Of a stretch of DNA of 64,000 nt, positions 44,175 to 54,929 are shown piece after piece. The DNA lies in contig OZ014413.1 of assembly GCA_963965975.1 (NCBI GenBank), positions 6,765,501 through 6,829,500 of the forward strand. Direction: 5' to 3'. The translations under genes were made by a program, and so were the position numbers. The DNA is from Xestospongia bergquistia. Lineage: Eukaryota; Porifera; Demospongiae; Haplosclerida; Petrosiidae. The notes under the pieces were generated by a model. It saw nothing but the letters and a program-made list of their open reading frames with translations, was not told where the DNA came from and made no database searches. Within the stretch, counting starts at the first letter, position 1. Every line of letters starts with the position of its first letter.

Positions 44175-45869
44175 ATGGCAGAGTCAAATCCATTAATATC
44201 TAGTAACTCTTCAAGTAAAAATATACCATGTTCTTGTTTCAGGAGCAGGTACAAATATGTTTGTGTTCAATCAAAAGGAGCACTGTTAGTTTTAGTTATC
44301 AGTATTCTACTGGCTAACATGGTCATTTTATCTGGAGCTCTTTCTACATATTTCATTGACAAATATTCTATATTTGCTGTAACTGGACTGTACTTTCCTT
44401 TCTATCCTATCCTTGGTTTGTTAGGTGAGAAATGGATGAGATATAAAGTAATGATAATTGGAATGGTATTAATATGTGTGGGATTTGTCATCATAACAGT
44501 ATCTTCAGTGGGTCTATATTTTATACAGCTTGATAGCATTACAGCTGTGACCTTAACGATAACAGTAACTTGTCCTTTCTTTCTTGGATATGGCTTATTT
44601 GAGGCTAATGTTATCCAGTTTGGTACTGATCAGCTACAATTTTCTCCAACTAAAGAATTGAGTAGTTTTGTTTACTGGTTTTTATACATGTACTATTGCC
44701 CACTAGCTGTAGTACTTGTAATGTCATCTATTGTAACAGGATTAGTACATAACAACACTATCTATTATGCTTTTACTGTTATATTTGGCTCTGGATTTTT
44801 TTTTATTTGCTTTGCATTATTGTCCCTTTGTTGTTTTAAGCATCACTTGATTATTGAGCCAGTTCAACACAACAATCCTGTCAAATTAATATGGGGAGTA
44901 ATAAAGTATGCTTGGAAACACAAACAACCAGTGAGACGTAGTGCCTTTACATATGGTGAATCTCCTCCATCAAGATTAGACTTAGCTAAAGAGAGATACG
45001 GAGGACCATTTACTACTGTAGAAGTAGAAGATGTGAAAAGCTTTTTGTACATACTTAGTATACTTATGGGAATCTCTGGATATGGACTTCTTGACACTAA
45101 ATCAAAGATTTTAGATCAATATTTAGGAGTTTTGCGACTAAAAAATGAGACATATTACAATGTCATAGAAAGTGTGCTATTAACATATCCTCTGGCTATA
45201 CCATATTGTGTGATTGTATTTGCTGTTCCTTTATATCAATTTGTAATTATTCCTTTCTTCTCTCGATTCATTCCTAGTATTTTGAAACGTATATGGATTG
45301 GATTAGTTGCAGTATTAATAGTGTCTATAATGACAACTGTTATTAGCTACATGATAAATTATGACTTAGGAAATACCTTAAATACTAAAGATACCTGTTT
45401 GTTCTTCACTAACAATATAACCTTTGAAAATGGATTACAATCAAATGAACTCACACTACCTTTCTATATTATGGCTGTCCCTCAGTTTTTCGTTGGTATT
45501 AGTATTTTTTTGGTTCAATTCACAAGCATTGAATTTATTTTAGCTCAAGGTCCTCGTACTATGCAAGGATTGTTAATTGGAATATGGTTCATGCATCTTA
45601 GCATTTATTGTGTACATTTAACTCTGACAAGCTCACAATTTGGTTGTTACTGGGAGTATTATGCTGTTAAGACAGGTGTTGTTTTTATTTCAGTAATTGC
45701 TTTCACTATTGCTGCATATAAATACAAGTATAGACAACGAAATGAAATCTCTGATGTTAACGAGAGAATTATCATTGCAGAATATACTGAAAGACAATTG
45801 GAGCAGAACAATGGCATAGACGATGATGAAGACAATGATGATGATTATAGTGACTACAATTACAACTAA
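44175..45869 (+). CDS. POT/SLC15-like solute carrier, 564 aa, intact
   Basis: A single-exon frame from ATG 44175. A Ser-rich N-terminus (PLISSNSSSK) precedes TM1 (residues about 35-55). Then come LLGEKWMRYKVMIIG (82-96), GYGLFEANVIQFGTDQLQF (138-156, in the place of the POT GxGGxxPxxxxFGxDQF block), and VYWFLYMYY (PTR2-like second signature area). The central cytoplasmic loop has SAFTYGESPPSRLDL and FTTVEVEDVKSFLYI, like the EEQVEDVK loop of SLC15A3/A4. An extracellular Asn-rich loop and AQGPRTMQGLLIGIWF before the last helices follow. The tail ends in Asp/Tyr-rich sequence. Proton-coupled peptide transport is the family role, but the TM1 ExxER motif is missing, so the substrate is unknown. 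It has the tandem neighbours 43001 (dead) and 54930 (intact). Confidence 0.8.
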   Translation: MAESNPLISSNSSSKNIPCSCFRSRYKYVCVQSKGALLVLVISILLANMVILSGALSTYFIDKYSIFAVTGLYFPFYPILGLLGEKWMRYKVMIIGMVLICVGFVIITVSSVGLYFIQLDSITAVTLTITVTCPFFLGYGLFEANVIQFGTDQLQFSPTKELSSFVYWFLYMYYCPLAVVLVMSSIVTGLVHNNTIYYAFTVIFGSGFFFICFALLSLCCFKHHLIIEPVQHNNPVKLIWGVIKYAWKHKQPVRRSAFTYGESPPSRLDLAKERYGGPFTTVEVEDVKSFLYILSILMGISGYGLLDTKSKILDQYLGVLRLKNETYYNVIESVLLTYPLAIPYCVIVFAVPLYQFVIIPFFSRFIPSILKRIWIGLVAVLIVSIMTTVISYMINYDLGNTLNTKDTCLFFTNNITFENGLQSNELTLPFYIMAVPQFFVGISIFLVQFTSIEFILAQGPRTMQGLLIGIWFMHLSIYCVHLTLTSSQFGCYWEYYAVKTGVVFISVIAFTIAAYKYKYRQRNEISDVNERIIIAEYTERQLEQNNGIDDDEDNDDDYSDYNYN

Positions 45870-46249
45870 TGAATATAATATTATTTACAGCCTTTTCATA
45901 ACACATTGACTTATTTAGTTTTGATTATTTTACTTTACAATTATCTTCATTTGACTAATATAACCATTTTATATTTAACAGTGTGAGTAGTGAGTATGCT
46001 ATTATTATTGAAACAGAAAATACTTTCTTGTTTTATCCACTAAAAATACCTCAAACATTGTTTAAGAGGTACATTTTACACATAGCAAAATTCCATTTTA
46101 TCTTTGACCACATACCTGTTTTTCCTCATTATGCTATCTTGAAATCAATGAATGAACATCAGGTGGGGAGAGGGCTGCATAAGCACTATACAACCAGAGC
46201 TGACTGCAGCCTTGCATTAATTGCTTGTGATTATAAACAATAATTAAGA

Positions 46250-46337
46250 ACCACATAATTAATAAACAAACAAAACGGTATATTAAAAACCAAACCACAT
46301 AATTAATAAACAAACAAAACGGTATATTAAAAACCAA
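46250..46337. repeat. 44-bp perfect tandem duplication
   Basis: Two copies of a 44-bp unit beginning ACCACATAATTAATAAACAA (46250-46293 and 46294-46337) are identical by eye. 45870-46249 is otherwise non-coding. Confidence 0.9.
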
Positions 46338-46339
46338 AA

Positions 46340-47460
46340 TCTAGTCGTCTGTTTGAAAAACCTTAGCAAAAGTTTTTAATATATCTTCATCAATTATTTT
46401 TGCAAGTCCTGTTCTACAAATGACAATAGCAAGCCAGCTAGTCTCTCTTGCGTCATTGATGTGCGTATTTTAGATTTAACAATAGTTAGCTCGGAAAATG
46501 TTCATTTGCAGCTTGCATTTGTAAAGGGAATGGTACATTATGTTTTTAAGAGTACAGTCAATTTAATGTACACACTTGTTTGCTTGGTCTCTGCTAATTG
46601 CTTCAATATCTTATGTGGCTTCATCATTGATCAACAAGGTCCATTCATTTCTTAGAGCATCAATATCAAGTGAGAAATGTGACACAATTGTTTCTAGTGT
46701 GGAATCATCAAGCATTTTTCGATTTTATAGATCACTCATAAGCACAAGATATCGTTGTGATTCTTGATTGAATCACCTCTCAAACTCAAACACCATTATG
46801 TCAATAACTTGAAAATAAAATGCTATGGAAGTTTTCCTCATTTCCAAACAAGCTATCAATTAATTTTGAATTTTGCTGGATGTGTAAATAGCATTTCTGG
46901 CACAAGTTTGAAAGTGCTCCATTAGTACTTTATCATATTTTGCTAAAAGATGAGTAATTTCTAGGAATAGACCTTTGTTTTGTGAATCTTTGTCTCCACG
47001 ATGACCACATAAAGGATGACCAGTCTTTACTAAAGTTACAACAATAGAGATAATATGATAAAGAATTTCTCTGTTCTTTTCTTTAAGCCTGGATCTATAT
47101 TGTCAGCAGCAACTCTATCCAATCGAAGACCAACTGGAGTAATAGTGTTTTGTTTTGATGCTTGTAGAGAATACTTCTTGCTTCCTTCCATTTACGAGCT
47201 TGTCTCCCTGTTGTTGTAAAGGCACAGTCTACTCGGCCAACACTTCCAGGTACTTTGAGAGCAAAAATACAACATGTAAAGCAGTACATTTTGTCTACTT
47301 TAGGTGACTATTCCAACCACTCATACATATCATACTACTTTGAAGAAAATCTTAGAGCTTTTCCATTGTTTATTGTAACATTAAATTTTGAAAATTGATG
47401 TCGATGTGGTCCTTGAAGTATAGGAACCTCTTTTGCATGGGAATCGCTACAGAAGGATCA
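46340..47460 (-). pseudogene. hAT transposase pseudogene, ZMYM/DUF4371 type
   Basis: Order on minus: LQGPHRHQFSKFN, YDMYEWLE, SPKVDKMYCFTCCIFALKVP and FTTTGRQARKWKEA (47380-47160, TTF-type finger). Then come REILYHIISIVVTLVKTGHP, LCGHRGDKDSQNKGLFLEI, HLLAKYDKVLMEHF and YTSSKIQN (about 47080-46860, DUF4371). Last are LDDSTLETIVSHFSLDIDAL and, after more breaks, FSELTIVKSKIRTSMTQERL and AGLLLSFVEQDLAKI, ending near 46340 (hAT C-terminal dimerisation part). Stops and frameshifts are many, yet nearly the whole order is kept. It is a different copy from the one at 37 kb. Confidence 0.75.
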
Positions 47461-48239
47461 CACTCTGAGTCATAGTCAGCTGACTCAGCTACCTGTAGTG
47501 TTGATGAATGGCAAAGTTACAATACCTGTGAATTTGAATGTTGCAAAGAGTCTGATGATGTTTATGTGAGTGAATGAGAGTCTGAAGAAAGCTCAGGAAC
47601 CTCCTAAGAGAGTTGTATGTACTAATCTATCATGTGTTGCCTTTGTACTTACCTGGGCCTAAAATTTCTTAAAATTACAACTAGCCAAATGACTATTGAT
47701 TGTGTAACATTTAATGCTAAAGAATTAAAATGTGGGCTTTAGGTCTATTTTATGTTTGTGAATGCATGATGTGTCACTATTAAGTTCGGTTTCTTCAAAA
47801 AATCCATGGTAATATTTGACTTTTATGTTAAAATTCTTTTGTGGACGTCTGTCTTTTTTTCATAATTACATTCTTTCTTCAGAAGGTTAATGTGGGAAGG
47901 CTAGTGATCCACAGTTCTTTTCCTCACTCTATCCCCAAAAAAACATTCAAAGTTGTCTGCTTCTTTGACACCAATGACATGTGCTCAGCCGTACTTTTCA
48001 GCTGTTACTTAGATTGTCTTTGCTTAAAAATTGCTTGATGTGCAACCATTCATAAACAATAACAATTACAATCTCCTGATGGTGTAAAAGTGATAGATGT
48101 AATTACATTGTTAGTGCAAATTGCAGTGGTTTTCACACATGACAGCAAAATTTGTAATAACAATAAAATTTATATAACTTATTATATAACTAACTTTTAT
48201 CCCAACTAGCCAAAACAAAAACAAAAAAATAGCATTTTG
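47461..48239. other. Non-coding stretch, possible 3' part of the SAM gene
   Basis: No supported ORF. A short plus frame at 47841-48038 lacks features. Confidence 0.4.
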
Positions 48240-49432
48240 GACATAACTAGCCTTATTTTTAGGCCCTTGTACTTACTTTCTTCTCAATCTTAGGTCTACT
48301 AGCAAAAAATGAATTAGTGGGATGTTCCTTTAGAATAAAGTAATAACAATGTAATTAAAAAATATTACAGACTTAATATTAATTGCTCCAGATGGACTAG
48401 ATTTATCACTTGTACTGACCACAGGACTGACATGCCTAATTCCCACATTAACCTTCTCACTGGTAATTCTAGGACTAGGACTAGCATATTTGATAATAGC
48501 ACATTCCCACTTTGGCCAATCTTAGCAAAATGCTTTGTATGATGAAGTTACATCCATAATTAGGTCCAACTCAAATGCAACCTATGTTTATGATGTAATC
48601 ACACTACATTATGTTTTATTACTCACATGAACAAGATGAGGATACTCTGATATTATTTCCTTTCTTGGGATGGTATCATTCAAAATCCACTGTCGTCTGG
48701 TTGGAAAAGTACAGCAAATCAAAGCTGTTAAGTTGGACTTGGGATGAATTACAAGTTCTTGTTGCAACAAAATTTTGTTTCTTTCTTGCGATACTTCATC
48801 TTCCCCTTCCCCAAAAATGGAAGCATAAGCATATTTTTCATTATTATTACTTTTGTGTTTCTGATGGCTGGCCATGGTTTGTGTTTGACATGATTTGTGT
48901 TTTGACATCTGGTGTAAATAAACTGGGTCCATGAGTCTTATTATAGGTAGATAAATAATAGAGAAAAAGAATAATACCACATACTTCAAATTACTACCTT
49001 ATGACTGAAGCTTCCTGGAGATCCAATGGGGCTTAAGGGTATAATATCATTGATTCCTTCTACTTTTCCTCATCCTATAGTGGATAGGTTCTCAAGTGTA
49101 CTAAAACAAGAGCTTACTTCAAGTTGTCTTTTAATAGCCATATACACCTTTATTAATTTCCCATATGTAGGGACAAGGTCCTTCAAGCAATCTGGACCCG
49201 AGCAAGTAGTGAACGATTGCACTAGAGCCTCCCCATCCATCTCTTCACCTTGTCAAGAAGTTATTACATAAGTTATTACATATGTATACATATATAACAA
49301 ATTCTCACCAATAAAAACCTGCTTTATATCATCATCAAAACCTCTCTCTGTTAACCATTCCCCGACCTTTTCAGTAGACCACGAAATCATGTTCAATGGT
49401 GCTGTTTTCTCAGAGTCTGTATGCTCTACCAT
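48240..49432 (-). CDS. SAM-domain protein, multi-exon, possibly interrupted
   Basis: ATG 49432 starts MVEHTDSEK; exon 1 runs to 49309 and exon 2 is 49248-49118, joined across a 60-nt intron in phase. Together they encode a whole SAM domain: ISWSTEKVGEWLTERGFDDD, then EEMDGEALVQSF and LVPTYGKLIKVYMAIKRQLE. The first 85 codons have no stop. Later coding blocks are IIPLSPIGSPGSFSHK, then EDEVSQERNKILLQQELVIH, TFPTRRQWILND and ISEYPHLVH (about 48790-48620). After an intron come VAFELDLIMDVTSS and DWPKWECAIIKYASPSPRIT (48590-48420), then EHPTNSFFASRPKIEKK. A TAA before DWPKW and uncertain junctions near 49030 leave its status open. SAM domains mediate protein or RNA binding; the YPxL-WxxWxxxIIxYA part is shared by a sponge/cnidarian family without known role. 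Confidence 0.55.
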
Positions 49433-49524
49433 CTCAGCTTTTTTTGCGCAAATTATTTTGATCGACAAGGCGGATTCAGTTAGATCACATGAATTGGTAA
49501 CATGTCCTTTTGCTGCTGCTTCTG

Positions 49525-49757
49525 CACTGTAAAAATTAAATTGTCATTTTAACAATTACTTTGTAGTTTACATCAGTGGTTTACTATGGAATATAGAATT
49601 TATTTAAATTACTCATTGTGTAATTTGTTGGCATGTAAAAGTACAACATACTGAGAAAATACACAATGAGTAATTCACATAAATTCTATATTCCATAGTA
49701 AACCACTGATGTAAACTACAAAGTAATTGTTAAAATAACAATTTAATTTTTACAGTG
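49525..49757. mobile_element. 233-bp palindromic MITE, copy 2
   Basis: Same ends, length and structure as the copy at 17815-18047, with about a dozen or so differences by eye. It sits 92 bp upstream of the ATG of the SAM-domain gene and immediately left of the zinc-finger fragment at 49759. Confidence 0.85.
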
Positions 49758-49758
49758 T

Positions 49759-49935
49759 GTGCATTCCGCTGGGCAAATGGAGTGTTTTTCATGTCACACT
49801 TTTGAGTCAAATTCTTCTCTTCAAAATTTCTCCTTCAACTGTCCTGTGGATTACTCCAATCAAACATTTCAGACTTTCTCAGCAATCTCTAGTCATCTGT
49901 CTAGAAAGAACCCCACTCATGATCTGGATCTTAAT
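49759..49935 (+). pseudogene. Zinc-finger-like TE fragment
   Basis: The frame MECFSCHTFESNSSLQNFSF, NCPVDYSNQTFQTFSAISSH, LSRKN resembles the widely spaced N-terminal C2H2-like fingers found in sponge TE ORFs (CxxC, then C, then SHLxRKH). It begins at the MITE edge and loses its partner sequence at about 49945, where the segmental duplication starts. Confidence 0.35.
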
Positions 49936-49944
49936 CAAACTCCT

Positions 49945-52340
49945 TCCAATTAAATTCATATTAGTATTATTGTTTAAGTTGCAACTAGGCATAGATTTAA
50001 TGTTTACCATAGTTTTTATATCTAAATCTATATAAATCTATTTGCTACAGATGAAGATAATTGAAGGTTATGAGATAAATACTTCAGGATTGCATATATT
50101 CCATGAACTCAATAGTATTAATTCAAATTAAAATTACTTCAAAAGTACAGGGATACATTTTCATCTCAGAAAGGTATTCTAACCTCAATTAAGTCTGTTT
50201 TTTAATTGATTTTTTATTATTATCAATATATTCTACATGTGTTTAATATGTGTAAAAAAAAGGTTCTGAAGTCTAAACATATGATTATACAGAAAAAATT
50301 ATTAAATTGTTTTAAGAATAATATCCTTTACAAATATTCTAACAGATAAGCTACATTGCAATTACCTAATGCTACGATTAATAACTTTGTATATTGCTTG
50401 AGTTAGTCTAAATGTACTAAAAGAGACTGTCTCATTTCATCACATTCTTCATTTGATGGGATAACCACACAACCACAATCATGGCTCATTTTGTATAGCA
50501 ATGTTGATCATTCAACTCCTGTCAGCTATTGTATTTGGTGGTAGGTATTAATGGTTAGTTTACATCATGGCTTCATACAACTATGTTGTTGCTATAATAG
50601 TTTGTCGATGTTGGGAAAAATGTAAATGCAAGTTCAGAAAAGAAAGAAGTCAATGTGGCTCAATCTTGAACTTCGAAATGGTTTGATATATGTTTGAATG
50701 AGATACAATATAATAACTGATGTTAGTTGCATAAACAACATTGTATCTTCTAAAGACTATCCACATCAAGTAGACATATACAACAGTCTCACTCCATACC
50801 AATAACCTTGTCCTTGTTTGTATGGACTATGAAATGCCTCTAGAAATAGACACCAGTACTTATTAACGCGTCTTCATCTTATACAATATCTACCCAAAGT
50901 AATAAATATTAACAGTATACACAAACCAATTATTATTATTCAAATAGTCAATAGTTGAAACAGAAGCGATATTCATAACTATTATAATACCAGCTAATGG
51001 CCCTTCTGATATAGTCAGTGGTAGTGCAAGCATTATTACTAGCAGAAACAGACCAGATAAAGCATACGCTGTTATTGTGATTAACCATAGATGAGAGTAT
51101 GATCTACATTCTTTACTGCCAAATACAACAGCCAGATTATAATGACATTGTCCACAGAGTACACCCATCTTACTGGACTCCAGTCTGTCACATTAATTAG
51201 TAGGATATCAATCTTACAATTACCAGGAGGACAAACAGAGGCAAACCCTAAATCACTCTTATTATCAGAGAATATATGACCCAACCATTGACCAGAAGAT
51301 ATAGAAATAGTGGTTGTAGTGATGTTACATATTGTTATTAGATGGAATAGCTGTGATAAAACTATTACATACACACTCACCTCTAATCAACATGAACCCC
51401 ATTGGAAAAAGATGTACATATATTACTGCTAAGCATGATGGTAGATTGCCTGGTGTTGCAATATTCAGCACTCCATTTTTGAATTTCTCTATTTTACTTA
51501 AAAATTTGTAATTAATTTGAGTACAGTTACTATCATTTTGTGTGTAGAGGAAAGAATAGTTTAAAGAGGAGTGGCATAAATACTATTACCTGCTAGTCCT
51601 GCTGTGTTCCTTTCAAATTTCAAAGCGATATTTAAATTGTGTAGATTTATTTTCTTAGTATTGATTTGTATAGCACATCTATCGTGATGTGGGATAACTA
51701 CATTGTCAGCATATATAGCTCCACCAATATCAAAGCATTGTTGTTAAAGAATGTAGCAGTAAGTGGCTCCTGAAGAATGAGAAATGATGAGTAAAGAGAG
51801 ACAGCTGGTCCATTACAACCAGTATTCTTTATGTACAAATGTTGTCTTGTTACACAAATATTGCTGTTATAAGCAGCAATCACGGGGTATCTGTTGTCAT
51901 GAAAATTGTTACTTCCTGAAATTGTAACATTGTTCCAGTTTATAAATGTCAAACATGCAATTGTATTGCATGACTATGAGAACCCATATGGTAAGTGAGC
52001 TTTGCTCCAATTTTGTCGACAGTATGTAAAATGTTGCTTTTGGAGTTGTTGTCCACGAAAGCATAAAGACATGATCCTGATTTGCTTGCAATGCTGTAAG
52101 AAAATGTAACCTTTTTGAAAAAGATTAGTTTTTGTAAATTGCAGTTCTCATAAATGTTTATATAAAACATTCTCCATATTTTAGAGGAGAGTTGTCAAAA
52201 ATAGAGCTTAGACTCTCTCTCCAAAATACAATAACTGTAAATTTTCAAATATAAGTGGATTTAAAATTGAGGACTTATTTATGACGCATTGTCCACATTT
52301 GACAGAGAATACAGCAATACTAGGACCACCTGTTTGATTG
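49945..52340. repeat. Segmental duplication, copy 2 (partner 32542-35727)
   Basis: Colinear with copy 1, except that 50484-50650 is an inverted version of 33083-33245 and about 700 bp of ectodomain sequence is missing near 51535. Confidence 0.85.
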
Positions 52341-53298
52341 CTAGTTTTGTCAAGCTTCCACTTACTAGGTCAATGTTTTTCAGCCACAATTGAGAGTTTA
52401 TCATACCATTATAAAAAATCACCGGTACACTTCCTGCTACATTTCCACTGCCTAAGTACTATGAATTTTTCCTTGACTCGTATATCTAACTTCAAATGAC
52501 TGATTAAACAATATTGTTAACCAACCAGCACCAAGTAGAGGAAGAATACATATATCATGTCTTATGAAGGTCAATGGAGGTATGTTTGGTATAATGTTTA
52601 CATTAGAGTGATTGTGACAACACAACTTTAACAGGTGCCATATTATGAGAGGTTTGTTTAGTCTCTTTAAAAACTACAACTATACCACTACTGGCACATT
52701 CAAACGTACTAGAATCATAGCAATTACTTGTGCCAATGCCATAATAAACTAAAGTATGATTTATCAATGATGAACCAAGTGGATATTAACATCATTATAG
52801 CATATCCAATGTAATTGTGAATGGTCACTTGTTGTATTGTTATATTGTAACAATGATTAAATACAAGCACAGCTTTCTGTTTATATCCTAAATGTGGATG
52901 TGTGTCATTAAAAGAAGTCACAGCTGTTTTTATTATTGTTTGTCCACATTTAGTGAAGTCTAACTTTTCTAAAGTAATAGTGGATATATTGACAAATCCA
53001 AAGCCAATAGTTGAGGAGGAATTTCTATTCTAAAAACACTTAATTGAAGATTTTCCATCAGAAAATCCTGTTAATGTAATATTACTGGCATTTGCCATTA
53101 GACAAAAGGTCATATTGTAAAGCATATATTTCCTCTGCATCAATTTAAAAACCAAGTTATTTTGTATTGGTGCAATACCACTACATAACCAGTACCACAG
53201 TTGATTGCTAGTATTAATTGGAATAATTTGTGAAAAAATTTGTTCAATGGGAGTAAGTGTTGAAAAGCAATAACAAGTGCAAGCAATACTGATTTCAT
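50800..53298 (-). pseudogene. Ectodomain plus multi-TM family, copy C
   Basis: The only copy with its N-terminus. ATG 53298 starts MKSVLLALVIA, a signal peptide; a one-base shift follows, then FSTLTPIEQIFSQIIPINTS and a β-rich ectodomain with many Asn-x-Ser/Thr sites (MANASNITLTGFSDGKSS, GFGFVNISTITLEKLDFTKC, AVLVFNHCYNITIQQVTIHN). Next come GCNGPAVSLYSSFLILQEPL, a GGAIYADN-type repeat and VIPHHDRCAIQIN. The Cys module is shortened (SVCPPGNCKIDILLINVTDW, GVLCGQCHYNLAVVFGSKEC). TM segments follow to about 50890 (AYALSGLFLLVIMLALPLTI); most later TMs are deleted. The repeated hydrophobic-Asn-Ile-Thr pattern suggests a parallel β-helix outside the cell. Stops and shifts at many points show that it is dead. 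Confidence 0.65.
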
Positions 53299-54249
53299 TT
53301 TTAGTACTGTGAACCTTGCAAAGGTTGTAGGTCCTAAATAAGTATATAAAATATAACTATTTGTCAAGGCAATAACATGTAGCAATCAGATACAATGTCA
53401 CTCACTTCCAAATATGATGTCAATTAATGCCAATTGCCAGTATATTTAGCATAAGATTACAACAAAATGTATCACATCCTAATCCATCAATAAATCATAT
53501 AGATTAAATAGATTATGTATGTTATGTAAACATGTGCCATGCATGTGTAAACAAATACTCATAAAACTAGTATGCTCCACACTTTGTAGTTAGATATGAT
53601 AATCTCATTTGTATGCTCTACTAAGTAATTAATTAATAGTCCTCAAAGATTAAAGCTCCATTTTATTTTCACCTTCTTTAATAAAATATCTGCCAGAAAA
53701 CATTGCACACATGATGGAACATTATAAATGTAAGCAGTGGTTTTGTAGCTGAAAAAGATAAACATTTATATTCGAATTGTTAGTGATCATAATATAAACA
53801 ACTAAACTAAATTATATAATGATAAAATAAACATTATATTGATGAGTAACACAAAAATACATCAGTAAACATGATAATATATACATTGACAAAAATAACA
53901 AATTATACATACATGATTAATCATGATAAACCAATATGATAGGCAAACATGATAGGCAATGTAAATATAGTATTATAACAGAAGGTTGGCACACACATGA
54001 GACAGTACAAAAATCTAATCCTGATTATTAGTAAAATATTTCCAAAATATTATACATTATAGATATATTATGATTTTGATGATAAATGTGATGGCTACAA
54101 TTTTTGCCATTGAAAAATGTATTTTCAGTTGTAAGAACCTGTTAACAAAAGACATGAAAGTAGATGAACATATAATGATATTAAAACTAGGCTAGTAACA
54201 GAAAACCAATTATTCAACATCATGAGTGCTATAATTATATATGTAGGTT
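53299..54249. other. Non-coding stretch
   Basis: 5' flank of copy C, AT-rich with short repeats of ATGATAAA-type sequence around 53820-53960. No gene seen. Confidence 0.5.
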
Positions 54250-54480
54250 TTAGCCAAAATAGCAAACTTATCAACAAAAGTATCTAAAGATAATGCTTTG
54301 GAGATGTCACTTTCAATCGACAGAAAAACAAGGTATGTGAGTATTTTCCCCATAGCTGCCCCTAAGCATGTTTTAACTCTTTTCAATGTAGGAAATGAGC
54401 TCTCATACGAAGCGTTAGTTATTGCAATAGTGGGAGCTATTGTGAAACTCTAATGAGATTGCTTGTTCACAAATTATGTC
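54250..54480 (-). pseudogene. hAT dimerisation-domain fragment
   Basis: Minus reading TIAPTIAITNASYESSFPTL, KRVKTCLGAAMGKILTYLVF, LSIESDISKALSLDTFVDKF matches the hAT C-terminus, where ASCERSFSxLRRIKTYLRSTMGQxRL is typical. It stays open for about 70 codons but the motif residues are degraded (CER to YES). No other part is seen; the rest up to 54929 is non-coding. Confidence 0.6.
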
Positions 54481-54929
54481 AGAAATATCCTTTAACTCCT
54501 TGATGTTTCTTTTTCCTGCATTGATGTGTATTTTTGGCCAACATATCCAGGTTTAATTTTTTTCATGATCGAGCAAGGAGAAGCTTCAGAGTATAACTGT
54601 CAATAAAATGCTCAGACTGTGCTTGAATGGATCAAGTAATGTCTAAGTTCAATTCTCAGAACTGAGCTTCAATTAGAAAACAAAGGCATTTAAAACAGAG
54701 TAATAAAATAATACCTGATAATCCTCCCCAACATCACTCTATGTACTATAAAAATCATCAATGCCAAACTGTTTGCTATTGGGATTTAAATTGAAACTTA
54801 TTCTATCAAAATCAGTAATCATAACAAGTGTTCAAATAGTAAATAAATTATAGTAATAAGCAATTTCATTTCAAATATTGTAGCAGATAACATATTTTCT
54901 TTATAGAAGACTCAACAGTTTATTGTAAC

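Noticed and set aside
46134..46337. 67-codon minus ORF with hydrophobic repeat
   Set aside because: Produced by the 44-bp tandem duplication; no start context or homologues recognised.
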